Positions 36,534 through 45,064 of a stretch of 64,000 nucleotides of DNA are shown in pieces. This DNA is from Candidatus Skiveiella danica (lineage in GTDB: Bacteria > Pseudomonadota > Gammaproteobacteria > Burkholderiales > Burkholderiaceae_C): NCBI GenBank assembly GCA_016721925.1, contig JADKHE010000004.1, forward strand, positions 1 through 64,000, read 5' to 3'. The notes under the pieces are model-generated. The model was not told the DNA's origin. It searched no databases and saw only the letters and a program-made list of their open reading frames with translations. The stretch's first letter is position 1. Each line of letters begins with the position of its first letter. The translations under genes were made by a program, and so were the position numbers.

Positions 36534-38033
36534 TCATCGGTCCAGGGCGACCCATTCGACGAGCTGGTCCAGCGCCGGTCGCGCGGCGTTGGCATTGTCG
36601 TGGTTGATCAGGGCCACCAGGCTGTAGCGCTGGCCGCTGCGCCCGTTCACGTAGCCGGCCACGGCCGCCACGTCGCGCAGCGAGCCGGTCTTGAGCCAGG
36701 CATTGCCCAGGGCCTGCGAGGCGGCGTTGCGCTCGCGCATGCGCGCCACCGTGCCGTCCACGCCGGCAATGCCGAGCGACTGGGTGAAAGGCCCGGACAG
36801 GGGCCCGCTGGCGGCGCGGCGCAACAGCGCGGTCAGCGCGGCGGCGCTGCTGCGCTCTTCACGCGACAGGCCCGAGCCGTTGTCCAGCACCGGCGCTGCC
36901 TGCTCGCCGAAGCGCTCGCGCCACCAGCGCTGCAGGCGCTGGCGCGAGCCCTCAAAGGTGCCACGCCCCTGCTCCTGGCTGGAAAACGTCAGAAACAGCT
37001 GCTGCGCCATCACGTTGTTCGAGAACTTGTTGATGTCGGCGACGATGTCGCCCATCGGCAGCGAGTCGGCGCTGACCCACAGGCGGGCGGCGGCGGGCGT
37101 GGTGCCTTCGCGCACCCGCCCCTGGAGGCGGCCCCCCGCGGCGTCCCACATCGCCTGCACCACGCGGGCCGCGTAGGCCCGTGGCTCGACATAGGCCACC
37201 GGCCACAGCCGTTCTCCGCAGGCCGCAGGGTAGCGCCCGGCAAAGCGCACCCGGTCGGGGCTGGAGAAATCGGCGCGAAGGCCCGCCCGCCAGTCGCCGC
37301 AGGGGCCGGATGCCAGCGCCAGGCTGGCGGGGATCTCCACGCCGGCGATCGGCGGTTCGCTGCGGATCAGCGCCTGGGCGCGGGCGGGATCCGGGGTGAA
37401 GGTGAACACCAGCGACTTGAAGTTCACCAGCAGGCCGTCGGGAGAGGCGTTGTAGGGCCGAAGCGGCTCGTCATCGAAGGCGCCGGGGTGGCGCTCGGGC
37501 ACCTGGAAGATGCTGCGGTCGAGCACGATGTCGCCGCGCACCTCGCGCACGCCCTGCGCCATCACCTGCCGCAACAACGCGTCCACGCGCTCCAGCACGA
37601 GTTTCGGATCGCCGCTGCCGCGGATGATCAGGTTGCCGTCGAGCACGCCGTCGCTGACCGGGCCGTCGACATACACGCGGTTGGTCCAGGTGAAATCCGT
37701 GCCCAGCAGGTCAAGCCCTGCGTAGGTGGTGATCAGTTTCATCACCGAGGCCGGGTTCATCGAGGCGTCGGCGCGGTGGCTCAGCCGCACGGGGGGTGGC
37801 GTTGCCACCGCGCCGGCGCGACCGGCTGAGACCGGGGTCATCGAGGCGCTGGCAGCCCCCGGCACCGGCGTGACCATCACGCTCACCGCATCCGCCGGCA
37901 CGCCGGCGCGCGCCAGCGCCTGGGCGAACTCGGGCGGCAGCGCGGCCTGGCTGGCGGCGGGCAGCAGGGCCAAGGCACTGCCGAGGGTCAGATGCAGCGC
38001 GGCGCAGCGAAAGAGAACCACGGGTCGAAACAT
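36534..38033 (-). CDS. dacB: D-alanyl-D-alanine carboxypeptidase/endopeptidase (PBP4, DacB)
   Basis: A 499-residue periplasmic penicillin-binding protein that trims peptidoglycan stem peptides and cross-links. The signal peptide runs to about residue 30 (ALLPAASQA). The active-site triad of motifs is NPASVMKL (Ser96-x-x-Lys99), FSNNVMAQQ (SxN) and WLKTGSLRDVAAVAG (KTG). The ~200-residue insert between the first and second motifs is the class C hallmark. The start is the ATG at 38033. It is divergent from an EamA transporter gene. Confidence 0.95.
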   Translation of the reverse strand: MFRPVVLFRCAALHLTLGSALALLPAASQAALPPEFAQALARAGVPADAVSVMVTPVPGAASASMTPVSAGRAGAVATPPPVRLSHRADASMNPASVMKLITTYAGLDLLGTDFTWTNRVYVDGPVSDGVLDGNLIIRGSGDPKLVLERVDALLRQVMAQGVREVRGDIVLDRSIFQVPERHPGAFDDEPLRPYNASPDGLLVNFKSLVFTFTPDPARAQALIRSEPPIAGVEIPASLALASGPCGDWRAGLRADFSSPDRVRFAGRYPAACGERLWPVAYVEPRAYAARVVQAMWDAAGGRLQGRVREGTTPAAARLWVSADSLPMGDIVADINKFSNNVMAQQLFLTFSSQEQGRGTFEGSRQRLQRWWRERFGEQAAPVLDNGSGLSREERSSAAALTALLRRAASGPLSGPFTQSLGIAGVDGTVARMRERNAASQALGNAWLKTGSLRDVAAVAGYVNGRSGQRYSLVALINHDNANAARPALDQLVEWVALDR

Positions 38034-38089
38034 GTTTTCAGTCTACAGCGCCGCAGCGGGGTGCCGTCCGGCCACGGATAATCCCTCCC

Positions 38090-39094
38090 ATGCGCTTTTC
38101 CCCCAAGACCATCGGCGCGGCGTCGGCCGTGATCACCGTGGTCATCTGGACCTCCTTCATCGTCATCGCCCGGGCCACGGCCGACCCGAGCCGCGGCGTC
38201 ACGCTCACGCCCTTCGACATCGCCCTGTTGCGCATCCTGGGCGCGGGCAGCGTGCTGCTGCCCTGGGGGGTGTGGCTGGTGCGCTCGGGCACGGCGCGCG
38301 GCTGGCTGGGGGTGTCGCCCCTGCCCTGGCGCACCACGGTGCTGACCGGCTTCTTTGGCGGGCTGCTCTACGCGCTGCTGGCCTACGCCGGCTTTGTCTA
38401 TGCGCCCGCGGCGCACGCCTCGGTGCTGATGCCGGGCAGCCTGCCGCTGTGGACGGCGCTGCTGGCGGCGCTGATCCTGCATGACCGCATCACGCCGGCG
38501 CGCGCGCTGGGCCTGGCGTTCATCGTCGCCGGCGACCTGCTGGTGGGCGGCGCCAGCCTGCTCAAGGCGTTCGAAGGCGGGGTGGTCTGGAAGGGCGACC
38601 TGCTGTTCATGAGCGCCGCGTTCTGCTGGTCGGTCTACAGCGTGCTGGCGCGCAAGTTCGCGCTGGATGCGGTGCGCGCCACCATTGCCATCACCACCTT
38701 TGCCTTCATCACCTACGTGCCGGCATACGCCCTGCTGGTGGCCAGCGGCGCGGTGCAGAGCCGACTGGGGGTGGTGCCGGTGGGGGACGTTGTATTTCAG
38801 CTGCTGTTCCAGGGCGTGGGCTCGGTGGTGATCTCGGGCATCACCTTCACCCAGATGATCCGCAGCTTCGGCCCGGTGCGCTCCACCATGATCACGGCGT
38901 TGGTGCCGGGTCTGTCGGCACTGGGCGCGGTGGTGTTTCTGGGCGAGCCGCTGTCGGTTGCGCTGTTCGGCGGGCTGGCGCTGGTGACCGTGGGCATATT
39001 GTTCGGCGTGCGCGCAGCGGCCGCGGGCGCTCCGGTAAAGATAGCGTCCGGTGGCCATTCTGCGCTGGGAACAGCCGGAAAACGTTCAAATTAG
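38090..39094 (+). CDS. EamA/DMT family transporter
   Basis: A 334-residue inner-membrane protein with about ten helices in two EamA repeats. The first ends near LILHDRITPARALGLAFIVAGDLLVGG and the second with LSALGAVVFLGEPLSVALFGGLALVTVGILFG, both containing the usual charged HDR/GEP positions. Members export amino acids, nucleosides or drugs, and the substrate is not evident. tsaB starts seven bases after its stop, so they may share a transcript. Confidence 0.9.
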   Translation: MRFSPKTIGAASAVITVVIWTSFIVIARATADPSRGVTLTPFDIALLRILGAGSVLLPWGVWLVRSGTARGWLGVSPLPWRTTVLTGFFGGLLYALLAYAGFVYAPAAHASVLMPGSLPLWTALLAALILHDRITPARALGLAFIVAGDLLVGGASLLKAFEGGVVWKGDLLFMSAAFCWSVYSVLARKFALDAVRATIAITTFAFITYVPAYALLVASGAVQSRLGVVPVGDVVFQLLFQGVGSVVISGITFTQMIRSFGPVRSTMITALVPGLSALGAVVFLGEPLSVALFGGLALVTVGILFGVRAAAAGAPVKIASGGHSALGTAGKRSN

Positions 39095-39101
39095 TCGTCC
39101 C

Positions 39102-39860
39102 ATGAAGCTTCTGGCCTTCGATACCAGCACCGAACACCTCTCGATCGCCGTCAGCTGGCTGCTGGACGGTCGCGTCCAGGTCCGGACCCATGACGGCCCT
39201 GGCGGGGCGATGGCCTCCAGCACGTTGATCCCGGCGGCGCTGGCGCTGCTGGCGCAGGCGGGGCTGACGCTGCGCGAACTGGATGCGATCGTCTTTGGCG
39301 CCGGGCCGGGGTCGTTCACCGGCCTGCGCACCGCCTGCGCGGTGGCCCAGGGCCTTGGGTACGGCGCCGGCGTGCCGCTGCTGCCCGTCGACACCCTGCT
39401 GGCCGTGGCCGAAGAAGCGCGCCATGCGCTGGCCCCGGCGGGTGGAGCCTTTCAGGTGGTGGCCGTGCTGGATGCCCGCATGGACGAGGTCTATGCCGCG
39501 TGCTATGTCTGGGACGGGGCCCTCTGGAGCCCGAGCGGCGATGGGACGGTGGGCAAGCCCGAGGCGCTGTCGGGTGGAGAGCCTGTGGACGGTGCCGGCT
39601 GGGTGGTCGCGGGCAATGCCTTCGAGGCCTATGGCGAGCGCCTGCTGAGCGGCTGGCGCCGGTTTCCCGCGCTGCCGGCGGCCACCGCCCTGCTGCGCCT
39701 GGCCCCGGCGCTGCTGGCCGCAGGCCAGGGTGTAGCGGCCCAGCATGCGTTGCCGCGCTACATTCGCGATAAAGTGGCCAAGACAACCGAGGAGCGCGCG
39801 AGCGAAAAAGCCGCCGCTCTGGGCACGCCCATCCCACCTGCACCGCCGCCTTGCGCATGA
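39102..39860 (+). CDS. tsaB: tRNA t6A biosynthesis protein TsaB
   Basis: A 252-residue inactive homologue of TsaD that acts as scaffold in the TsaB-TsaD-TsaE complex, which adds threonylcarbamoyl to A37 of tRNAs. It has N-terminal LLAFDTSTEHLSIAV and the characteristic GPGSFTGLRTACAVAQGL near residue 70. The start at 39102 gives MKLLAFDTST. Its stop overlaps the rimI start in ATGA, a common tsaB-rimI pairing. Confidence 0.95.
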   Translation: MKLLAFDTSTEHLSIAVSWLLDGRVQVRTHDGPGGAMASSTLIPAALALLAQAGLTLRELDAIVFGAGPGSFTGLRTACAVAQGLGYGAGVPLLPVDTLLAVAEEARHALAPAGGAFQVVAVLDARMDEVYAACYVWDGALWSPSGDGTVGKPEALSGGEPVDGAGWVVAGNAFEAYGERLLSGWRRFPALPAATALLRLAPALLAAGQGVAAQHALPRYIRDKVAKTTEERASEKAAALGTPIPPAPPPCA

Positions 39861-40324
39861 ACGCCGTTCTCCAGCCCGTCGAAGCGCGTTTCGAGCCGCT
39901 CACCCGCGAGCGGCTGGACGCCGTGCTGGCCGTCGAGCAGTCGGCCTACGCCCATCCATGGGTGCGCGCCAACTTCATCGACGCGCTGGATGCGGGCTAC
40001 CAGGCCCAGGTGCTGCTGGCCGGCGACCTGCCCCTGGGGTACTTCGTGGCGATGAAGGGCGTGGATGAGGTGCACCTGCTCAACATCACCGTGGCGCCCG
40101 CATACCAGCGCCGGGGCTGGGCGATGGTGATGCTCGATGCCCTGGCCATCTGGGCGCGCGGCCAGGGCGCCGGCTGGCTCTGGCTCGAGGTGCGTGTGGG
40201 CAACCTGCGCGCGATCCAGATCTACGAAGCGCATGGCTTTCAGCGGGTCGGCTTGCGCAAGGCCTATTACCCGGCCGGTCGCGGTGCGCGCGAGGACGCC
40301 ATCGTCATGAGCCGCAAGCTATGA
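39857..40324 (+). CDS. rimI: Ribosomal protein S18-alanine N-acetyltransferase RimI
   Basis: A 155-residue GNAT-fold acetyltransferase. The acetyl-CoA-binding segment is NITVAPAYQRRGWAMVMLDAL, and later LWLEVRVGNLRAIQIYEAHGFQRVGLRKAYYP matches RimI. The start is taken at the ATG at 39857, which overlaps the tsaB stop; a TTG six bases earlier is less likely. It ends 19 bases before the uracil-DNA glycosylase gene. Confidence 0.94.
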   Translation: MNAVLQPVEARFEPLTRERLDAVLAVEQSAYAHPWVRANFIDALDAGYQAQVLLAGDLPLGYFVAMKGVDEVHLLNITVAPAYQRRGWAMVMLDALAIWARGQGAGWLWLEVRVGNLRAIQIYEAHGFQRVGLRKAYYPAGRGAREDAIVMSRKL

Positions 40325-40343
40325 GTGCGGCCGGGGAGAAGCC

Positions 40344-41213
40344 ATGAGCATGAATCTGGATGCGCGCCAGCGCGCGATGCTGGCCGAGATGGGCGTACGG
40401 GTCTGGCTGCCCGAGCCGGTGCCAGCGACGCCGGACAGGTCGGCGGTAGTTCCTGAAACCATAGCGGACAAGCACGATTTGACGCTGGGAAATGGCGGAA
40501 AAGGACAAGAATCGACGCCGCGCGACCGCCAGCCGGGCGCTGGCGAGGCCGTCGTCACGCGAGCGCCCGTAGCGCCGGGAACTGCGCGTGCGCCGCAGCC
40601 GGCCGGCATCGATGGCATGGATTGGACCGCCCTGCGCGACACGGTCGCTGGTTGCCAGGCCTGCGGCCTGTGCCAGGGCCGCACGCAGACGGTGTTCGGC
40701 GTGGGCGACACCGCGGCCGAGTGGATGGTGGTGGGCGAGGCGCCGGGCGAGCAGGAGGACCTTCAGGGCGAGCCGTTCGTCGGCCCGTCCGGGCAATTGC
40801 TGGACAACATGCTCAAGGCCATCGGCCTGAACCGGCATGCGCACGCCAGTGGCGAGGGTGCGAACGGCGGATCCGCACTGCGCGGCGTCTACATCGCCAA
40901 CGTCGTCAAGTGCCGCCCGCCCGGCAACCGCAACCCGCACCCGGACGAGGTTGCGAAATGCGATCCCTACCTGGCGCGCCAGGTGGCGCTGGTTCGGCCG
41001 AAAATCATCCTGGCCATGGGCCGCTTCGCGGTGCAGTCGCTGCTGCAGACCACCGAGCCCATCGGCAAGCTGCGGGGGCAGGTGCATCGCTACCACGGCG
41101 TGCCGGTCATCGTCACCTACCACCCGGCCTACCTGCTGCGCAACCTGCCGGAAAAAGCCAAGGCCTGGGCCGACCTGTGCCTGGCGATGGACGTGGCCGA
41201 ACGCGGCGGCTGA
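40344..41213 (+). CDS. Family 4 uracil-DNA glycosylase (iron-sulfur)
   Basis: A 289-residue base-excision repair enzyme removing uracil from DNA. The catalytic domain starts near residue 95 with the first cluster cysteines (CQAC, Cys104 and Cys107). It continues with VVGEAPGEQEDLQGEPFVGPSG, the second cysteine pair (Cys190 and Cys206) and the C-terminal TYHPAYLLRN. The N-terminal ~90 residues are a poorly conserved tail, of which residues 36-52 (PETIADKHDLTLGNGGK) come from a dispersed-repeat copy. It is last in the tsaB-rimI-udg run. Confidence 0.94.
   Translation: MSMNLDARQRAMLAEMGVRVWLPEPVPATPDRSAVVPETIADKHDLTLGNGGKGQESTPRDRQPGAGEAVVTRAPVAPGTARAPQPAGIDGMDWTALRDTVAGCQACGLCQGRTQTVFGVGDTAAEWMVVGEAPGEQEDLQGEPFVGPSGQLLDNMLKAIGLNRHAHASGEGANGGSALRGVYIANVVKCRPPGNRNPHPDEVAKCDPYLARQVALVRPKIILAMGRFAVQSLLQTTEPIGKLRGQVHRYHGVPVIVTYHPAYLLRNLPEKAKAWADLCLAMDVAERGG
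40449..40500 (+). repeat. Dispersed ~60-bp repeat, copy 7 (inside the uracil-DNA glycosylase gene)
   Basis: Reads GTTCCTGAAACCATAGC, then CGATTTGACGCTGGGAAATG. It is translated in the same frame as the dprA copy (shared peptide LGNG) and lies in the variable N-terminal tail, outside the catalytic domain. Confidence 0.75.
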
Positions 41214-41299
41214 CCGGCGCCCTCCTCTGGATGGGGCGGCGCAGGGCCGGCGTATGATTTCTTTCATCGTTCTGTCGCAATCGCCCTGAAGGAGACACC

Positions 41300-42067
41300 A
41301 TGCCCAACACCGCCCAGATCGTGGGTTCCGGCCCGAACAAGGTCATCTGCCTCAACGGCTGGTTCGGCCATGCGCGCGGCTGGGGGCCGCTGATGCACAG
41401 CCTGGACACCCAGCACTTCAATTACGCCTTCATGGACTACCGGGGCTACGGGGCGCGCAAAGGCAGTGGCGGCCCGTACACCATCGCCCAGATCGGCCAC
41501 GATGTGCTGGCGCTGGCCGACCACCTGGGCTGGCAGCGGTTCAGCCTGGTGGGGCACTCGATGGGCGGCCTGGGCATCCAGCAGGTGCTGGCCGATGCGC
41601 CGGCGCGGGTGCAGGCGCTGGTGGGTATCACCCCCGTGCCGGCCAGCGGCGTGCCTTTTGACGACGCGGGCTGGGCCTTCTTCTCCAGCGCCGCCCGCGA
41701 CGCGGCCGCGCGCAAGGGCATCATCGACCTGACCACCGGCAACCGCCTCACCGGCGTGTGGCTCGATGCGATGGTCAAGTCCTCGCTCACGCATTCCGAC
41801 GTCGACGCCTTCGATGCCTATCTCACGGCCTGGGCCAGGTCCGCCTTTGTCGAGCGCATCCAGGGCCAGACGCTGCCGGTGCTGGTGGTGGCCGGCGAGC
41901 ACGATCCGGCCCTGGGTCCGGAGACCTGCAAGGCGACCTGGCTGCAGCACTACCCCAACGCGCGGCTCGAAGTCATGGCCAACGCCGGCCATTACCCGAT
42001 GGACGAGACCCCCGTTGCGCTGGCCACGGTGATCGAGAAGTTCCTGCGCGAGGCCGTGGCCGCGTGA
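41300..42067 (+). CDS. Alpha/beta hydrolase
   Basis: A 255-residue alpha/beta-hydrolase fold protein. The nucleophile elbow is GHSMGG (Ser near residue 91), the acid is probably the Asp in VVAGEHDPAL, and the His is in ANAGHYPMDE. The oxyanion region is NGWFGHARGW. No signal peptide, so it acts in the cytosol. Substrate unknown; it may be an esterase or a hydrolase of ring-cleavage products. It has its own small leader with GAAGGAGA-like sequence before the ATG at 41300. Confidence 0.87.
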   Translation: MPNTAQIVGSGPNKVICLNGWFGHARGWGPLMHSLDTQHFNYAFMDYRGYGARKGSGGPYTIAQIGHDVLALADHLGWQRFSLVGHSMGGLGIQQVLADAPARVQALVGITPVPASGVPFDDAGWAFFSSAARDAAARKGIIDLTTGNRLTGVWLDAMVKSSLTHSDVDAFDAYLTAWARSAFVERIQGQTLPVLVVAGEHDPALGPETCKATWLQHYPNARLEVMANAGHYPMDETPVALATVIEKFLREAVAA

Positions 42068-42092
42068 GCACGGTGGTCGCGTTGCAGGGTAC

Positions 42093-43061
42093 ATGATGGC
42101 GCCTGCGTTTCCGCGCCTGCTCGGCGACATCGGCGGCACGAATGCCCGCTTCGGCTGGCAGACGCGGGCCGGCGCACCGGTCACGGACGTGGCGGTCCTG
42201 CCAACGGACCAGCACCCCACGCTTGTGCAGGCCATCCGGCATTACCTGAGCCTGAGCGGCAAGCCCTTGCCGCGCGCAGGTGGCCTCGCCATCGCCACCA
42301 CGATCACCGGCGACCAGGTCAAGATGACCAATCACCCCTGGCAATTCTCCATCATTGCGCTGCAGCGCGAGCTCGGCCTGCAGCGGCTGGTGGTGCTCAA
42401 TGACTTCACTGCGCTGGCGCTGGGCCTGCCGTCGCTGGACGCGCGAGAGCTGCATCGGGTCGGTGGTGGCGCAGCGGTGGCCGGCGCGCCGCTGGCGGTG
42501 CTGGGCGCGGGAACCGGACTCGGCGTGTCGGGGCTGCTCGCCACGGCGGGGGACGGGTGGGTGCCGATCACCGGCGAAGGCGGCCACGTCAGCCTCGCTG
42601 CGATCAATGCGCGCGAGCAGGCGGTGCTGCAGCAGTTGATTGCGCGATTCGGCCATGCCTCGGCCGAGCGGGCGCTGTCCGGGCCAGGGCTGGTGAACCT
42701 GTACCAGGCGGCCTGCAGCCTGTCGGGGCAGGCGCCGCAGCCGCTGACGGCGGCCGACGTGATTGCGGGTGCGCGCAGCGCCAGCGACCCGGCCTGCACC
42801 GAGGCATTGGAACTGTTCTTCGGCTTTCTCGGCAGCGTGGCCGGTAACCTGGCGCTGACGCTGGGCGCGCGGGGCGGCTTCTTCATCGGCGGCGGCATCG
42901 CGCCGCGCCTTCTACCGGAACTGGAGCGCTCGACGTTTCGCGAGCGTTTCGAGGCCAAGGGGCGTTTTCGCGACTACCTGGCCGCGATTCCCACCTGGGT
43001 CATCCACGCCACCGTGTCGCCTGCCTTTGTCGGGGTAGCGCGTGCGCTGGACGCCGCCTGA
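42093..43061 (+). CDS. glk: Glucokinase
   Basis: A 322-residue enzyme of the proteobacterial Glk family phosphorylating glucose with ATP. The phosphate-binding motif is LLGDIGGTNARFGW at the N-terminus, then VVLNDFTALALGLPSL with the catalytic Asp, LGAGTGLGVSGL, and ITGEGGHVSLAA. The C-terminus VSPAFVGVARAL is family-like. Two adjacent ATG codons (42093 and 42096) are possible starts. It lies 25 bases after the hydrolase gene and may share its transcript. Confidence 0.93.
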   Translation: MMAPAFPRLLGDIGGTNARFGWQTRAGAPVTDVAVLPTDQHPTLVQAIRHYLSLSGKPLPRAGGLAIATTITGDQVKMTNHPWQFSIIALQRELGLQRLVVLNDFTALALGLPSLDARELHRVGGGAAVAGAPLAVLGAGTGLGVSGLLATAGDGWVPITGEGGHVSLAAINAREQAVLQQLIARFGHASAERALSGPGLVNLYQAACSLSGQAPQPLTAADVIAGARSASDPACTEALELFFGFLGSVAGNLALTLGARGGFFIGGGIAPRLLPELERSTFRERFEAKGRFRDYLAAIPTWVIHATVSPAFVGVARALDAA

Positions 43062-43103
43062 GGCTTCAAGCGGTCGATAGGGGCCGGGTCGGACCTATTT
43101 TGT

Positions 43104-43161
43104 GTCAAACAGGCCGCTTCCCTTCGTCGGAAGGTCACAATCAGCTATTGATTCAGGAGCG
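43104..43161 (-). repeat. Dispersed ~60-bp repeat, copy 8 (diverged)
   Basis: On the minus strand it has a well-kept left end GCTCCTGAATCAATAGCTG, then GACCTTCCGACGAAGGGAA in place of the usual core. It lies between glk and the convergent EamA gene and is the most diverged copy seen. Confidence 0.6.
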
Positions 43162-44055
43162 TTTGGTCGACGCCGAGGCGCCCGCACCTGGAAGCAGCAC
43201 GGTGGCAATGGCCAGCACCATCAGCGCCACGGCCGCCCAGTCCTGCCAGTGCAGCACCTCGCCCAGCCACAGCGCGCCGCTGAACACGCCCAGCACCGGG
43301 ATGAACATCACGCTCAGAGTGGAAGCCACCGGCGGCAGGCTGCGCGCCAGGTAGAACCAGGCGGCCTGGGCGAAGGCGAACACGCCGATGGCGTTGAACA
43401 CGATCGCGCCCCAGCCTTCGGGCGAGGGCATGCGCCACTGCCCGCGCTCGAAGACCGTGGCCAGCACGGTCATCACCCCGGTGGTCAGGGCCGTCATCCA
43501 GAACGAGATCGCCAGCGTGGGCACCGGCAGCGTGGTGCGGCGCAGCATGCGGGTGCCCACCGCCCAGGTGGCCGCAGCCGTCAGCATCATCAGCACGCCC
43601 AGCGGTTTGCCGGCCAGCTGGCTCATTTCGTGCCACAGCAGAAGCGCCACCCCCAGCGCGGCCGCGGCCACGCCGGTCCAGGCGCGGGCGGCGAGCCGGT
43701 CGCCGAACCACAGCGCGCCGATCACGGCCGAGAAGATCGGCATGGTGTAGCCGAGGATCGCCGCGCGCCCGCTGGACAGCGACTGGATCGCCACGATCGC
43801 CAGCGCATGCCAGAAGAACATGTTGAACACCGCCAGCCTGAGCAGCTCGGGCCAGTGGCGCCGTTCGATGCGAAACGGCACCTTCAGCGCCACCAGCACC
43901 CCGGCCAGCACCGGCAGGCCCAGCCACATGCACAGCGTGCGGAAGGTCAGGGGTGGGTAGCCGGTGACGCCCAGCTTCATGATCGGCCAGTTGATGCCCC
44001 AGACCAGTGTGAGCACGACGAGGACGAGCAGTTGCCGGGAGGTGAGGGCTTGCAT
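43153..44055 (-). CDS. EamA/DMT family transporter
   Basis: A 300-residue membrane protein with ten helices in two EamA repeats (LVWGINWPIMKLG, MPIFSAVIGALWFGDRLAARAWTGV, FIPVLGVFSGALWLGEVLHWQDW). The start is the ATG at 44055, giving MQALTSRQLLVLVVLTLVWG; longer readings would run antisense into pyrF. It is divergent from pyrF, with 36 bases between starts. The C-terminal codons overlap the left end of a repeat copy. Substrate unknown. Confidence 0.9.
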   Translation of the reverse strand: MQALTSRQLLVLVVLTLVWGINWPIMKLGVTGYPPLTFRTLCMWLGLPVLAGVLVALKVPFRIERRHWPELLRLAVFNMFFWHALAIVAIQSLSSGRAAILGYTMPIFSAVIGALWFGDRLAARAWTGVAAAALGVALLLWHEMSQLAGKPLGVLMMLTAAATWAVGTRMLRRTTLPVPTLAISFWMTALTTGVMTVLATVFERGQWRMPSPEGWGAIVFNAIGVFAFAQAAWFYLARSLPPVASTLSVMFIPVLGVFSGALWLGEVLHWQDWAAVALMVLAIATVLLPGAGASASTKRS

Positions 44056-44091
44056 CGGTCCGATGGTAGGGGCAACCGTAAAATCCTGCGC

Positions 44092-44916
44092 ATGACCTTT
44101 CTCGACATGCTGGGCGACGCGGCGCGCCAAAACAGTTCCATGCTCTGCGTCGGGCTGGACCCGGAGCCCGCGAAGTTTCCGGCCCGCTACAAGGGCGACG
44201 CCAACAAGATCTACGACTTCTGCGCCGCCATCGTCGATGCCACGGCCGACCTGGTGATCGCGTTCAAGCCGCAGATCGCCTACTTTGCCGCGCACCGCGC
44301 CGAAGGGCAACTGGAGCGCCTGATGGAGCACATGCGCCGGGTGGCGCCGCGGGTGCCCATCATCCTGGATGCCAAGCGCGGCGACATCGGCTCCACCGCC
44401 GAGCAGTACGCCATCGAGGCCTTCGAGCGCTACGGCGCCGATGCCGTGACGCTGTCGCCGTTCATGGGCTTCGATTCGGTGGCGCCTTACCTCAAATACG
44501 AGGGCAAGGGCGCCTTCCTGCTGTGCCGCACCTCCAACCCCGGCGGCGACGACCTGCAGGCCCAGCGCCTGTCATCGGTCGAGGGCCAGCCGCTGCTGTA
44601 CGAACACGTGGCGCGCCTGGCGCAGGGCCCCTGGAACCTGAACGGCCAGCTCGGCCTGGTGGTGGGCGCCACCTACCCGGCCGAGATCGAACGCGTGCGC
44701 GCGCTGGCGCCCACGCTGCCGCTGCTGATCCCGGGCGTCGGCGCCCAGGGCGGCGACGCCGCTGCCACGGTGAAGGCCGGCCTGCGCGACAACGGGCCGA
44801 TCATCGTGAACTCATCGCGGGCCATCCTGTACGCCTCGTCCGGCGTTGACTTTGCCGACGCGGCGCGGCGCGAGGCCTTGCGAACTCGCGACACGCTGCA
44901 GGCCGCCCGCGCCTGA
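44092..44916 (+). CDS. pyrF: Orotidine 5'-phosphate decarboxylase (type 2)
   Basis: A 274-residue TIM-barrel enzyme of the last UMP-synthesis step. The first strand is MLCVGLDPEP, followed by IVDATADLVIAFKPQIAYFAAHR and the catalytic Asp/Lys motif ILDAKRGDIGSTAEQYA, typical of the longer type 2 enzymes. Later motifs are TSNPGGDDLQ and LLIPGVGAQGGD. The start is the ATG at 44092. A terminator follows 68 bases later. Confidence 0.96.
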   Translation: MTFLDMLGDAARQNSSMLCVGLDPEPAKFPARYKGDANKIYDFCAAIVDATADLVIAFKPQIAYFAAHRAEGQLERLMEHMRRVAPRVPIILDAKRGDIGSTAEQYAIEAFERYGADAVTLSPFMGFDSVAPYLKYEGKGAFLLCRTSNPGGDDLQAQRLSSVEGQPLLYEHVARLAQGPWNLNGQLGLVVGATYPAEIERVRALAPTLPLLIPGVGAQGGDAAATVKAGLRDNGPIIVNSSRAILYASSGVDFADAARREALRTRDTLQAARA

Positions 44917-44983
44917 GCCCCTCTTTGCCGGCGGGTGTGCGGCGTGTCGTGACAGTTGCTTACACATCGCTTGTTTCCAGTTG

Positions 44984-45015
44984 AAAAAAGTGCGGCCTTG
45001 GGGCCGCTTTTTTTT
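44984..45015 (+). terminator. Rho-independent terminator after pyrF
   Basis: The stem GCGGCC/GGCCGC with a four-base loop is preceded by six A and followed by eight T. Confidence 0.85.
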
Positions 45016-45064
45016 GCCATTCCCTTTACGCTAGTGCCATCCCCATTCTTTTCCGGACAGCCCC

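Noticed and set aside
42848..42866. CTGACGCTGGGCGC in glk as a further copy of the dispersed repeat
   Set aside because: Only the eight-base core matches. Flanks do not align, and the codons (LTLGARGG) are normal for glucokinases.
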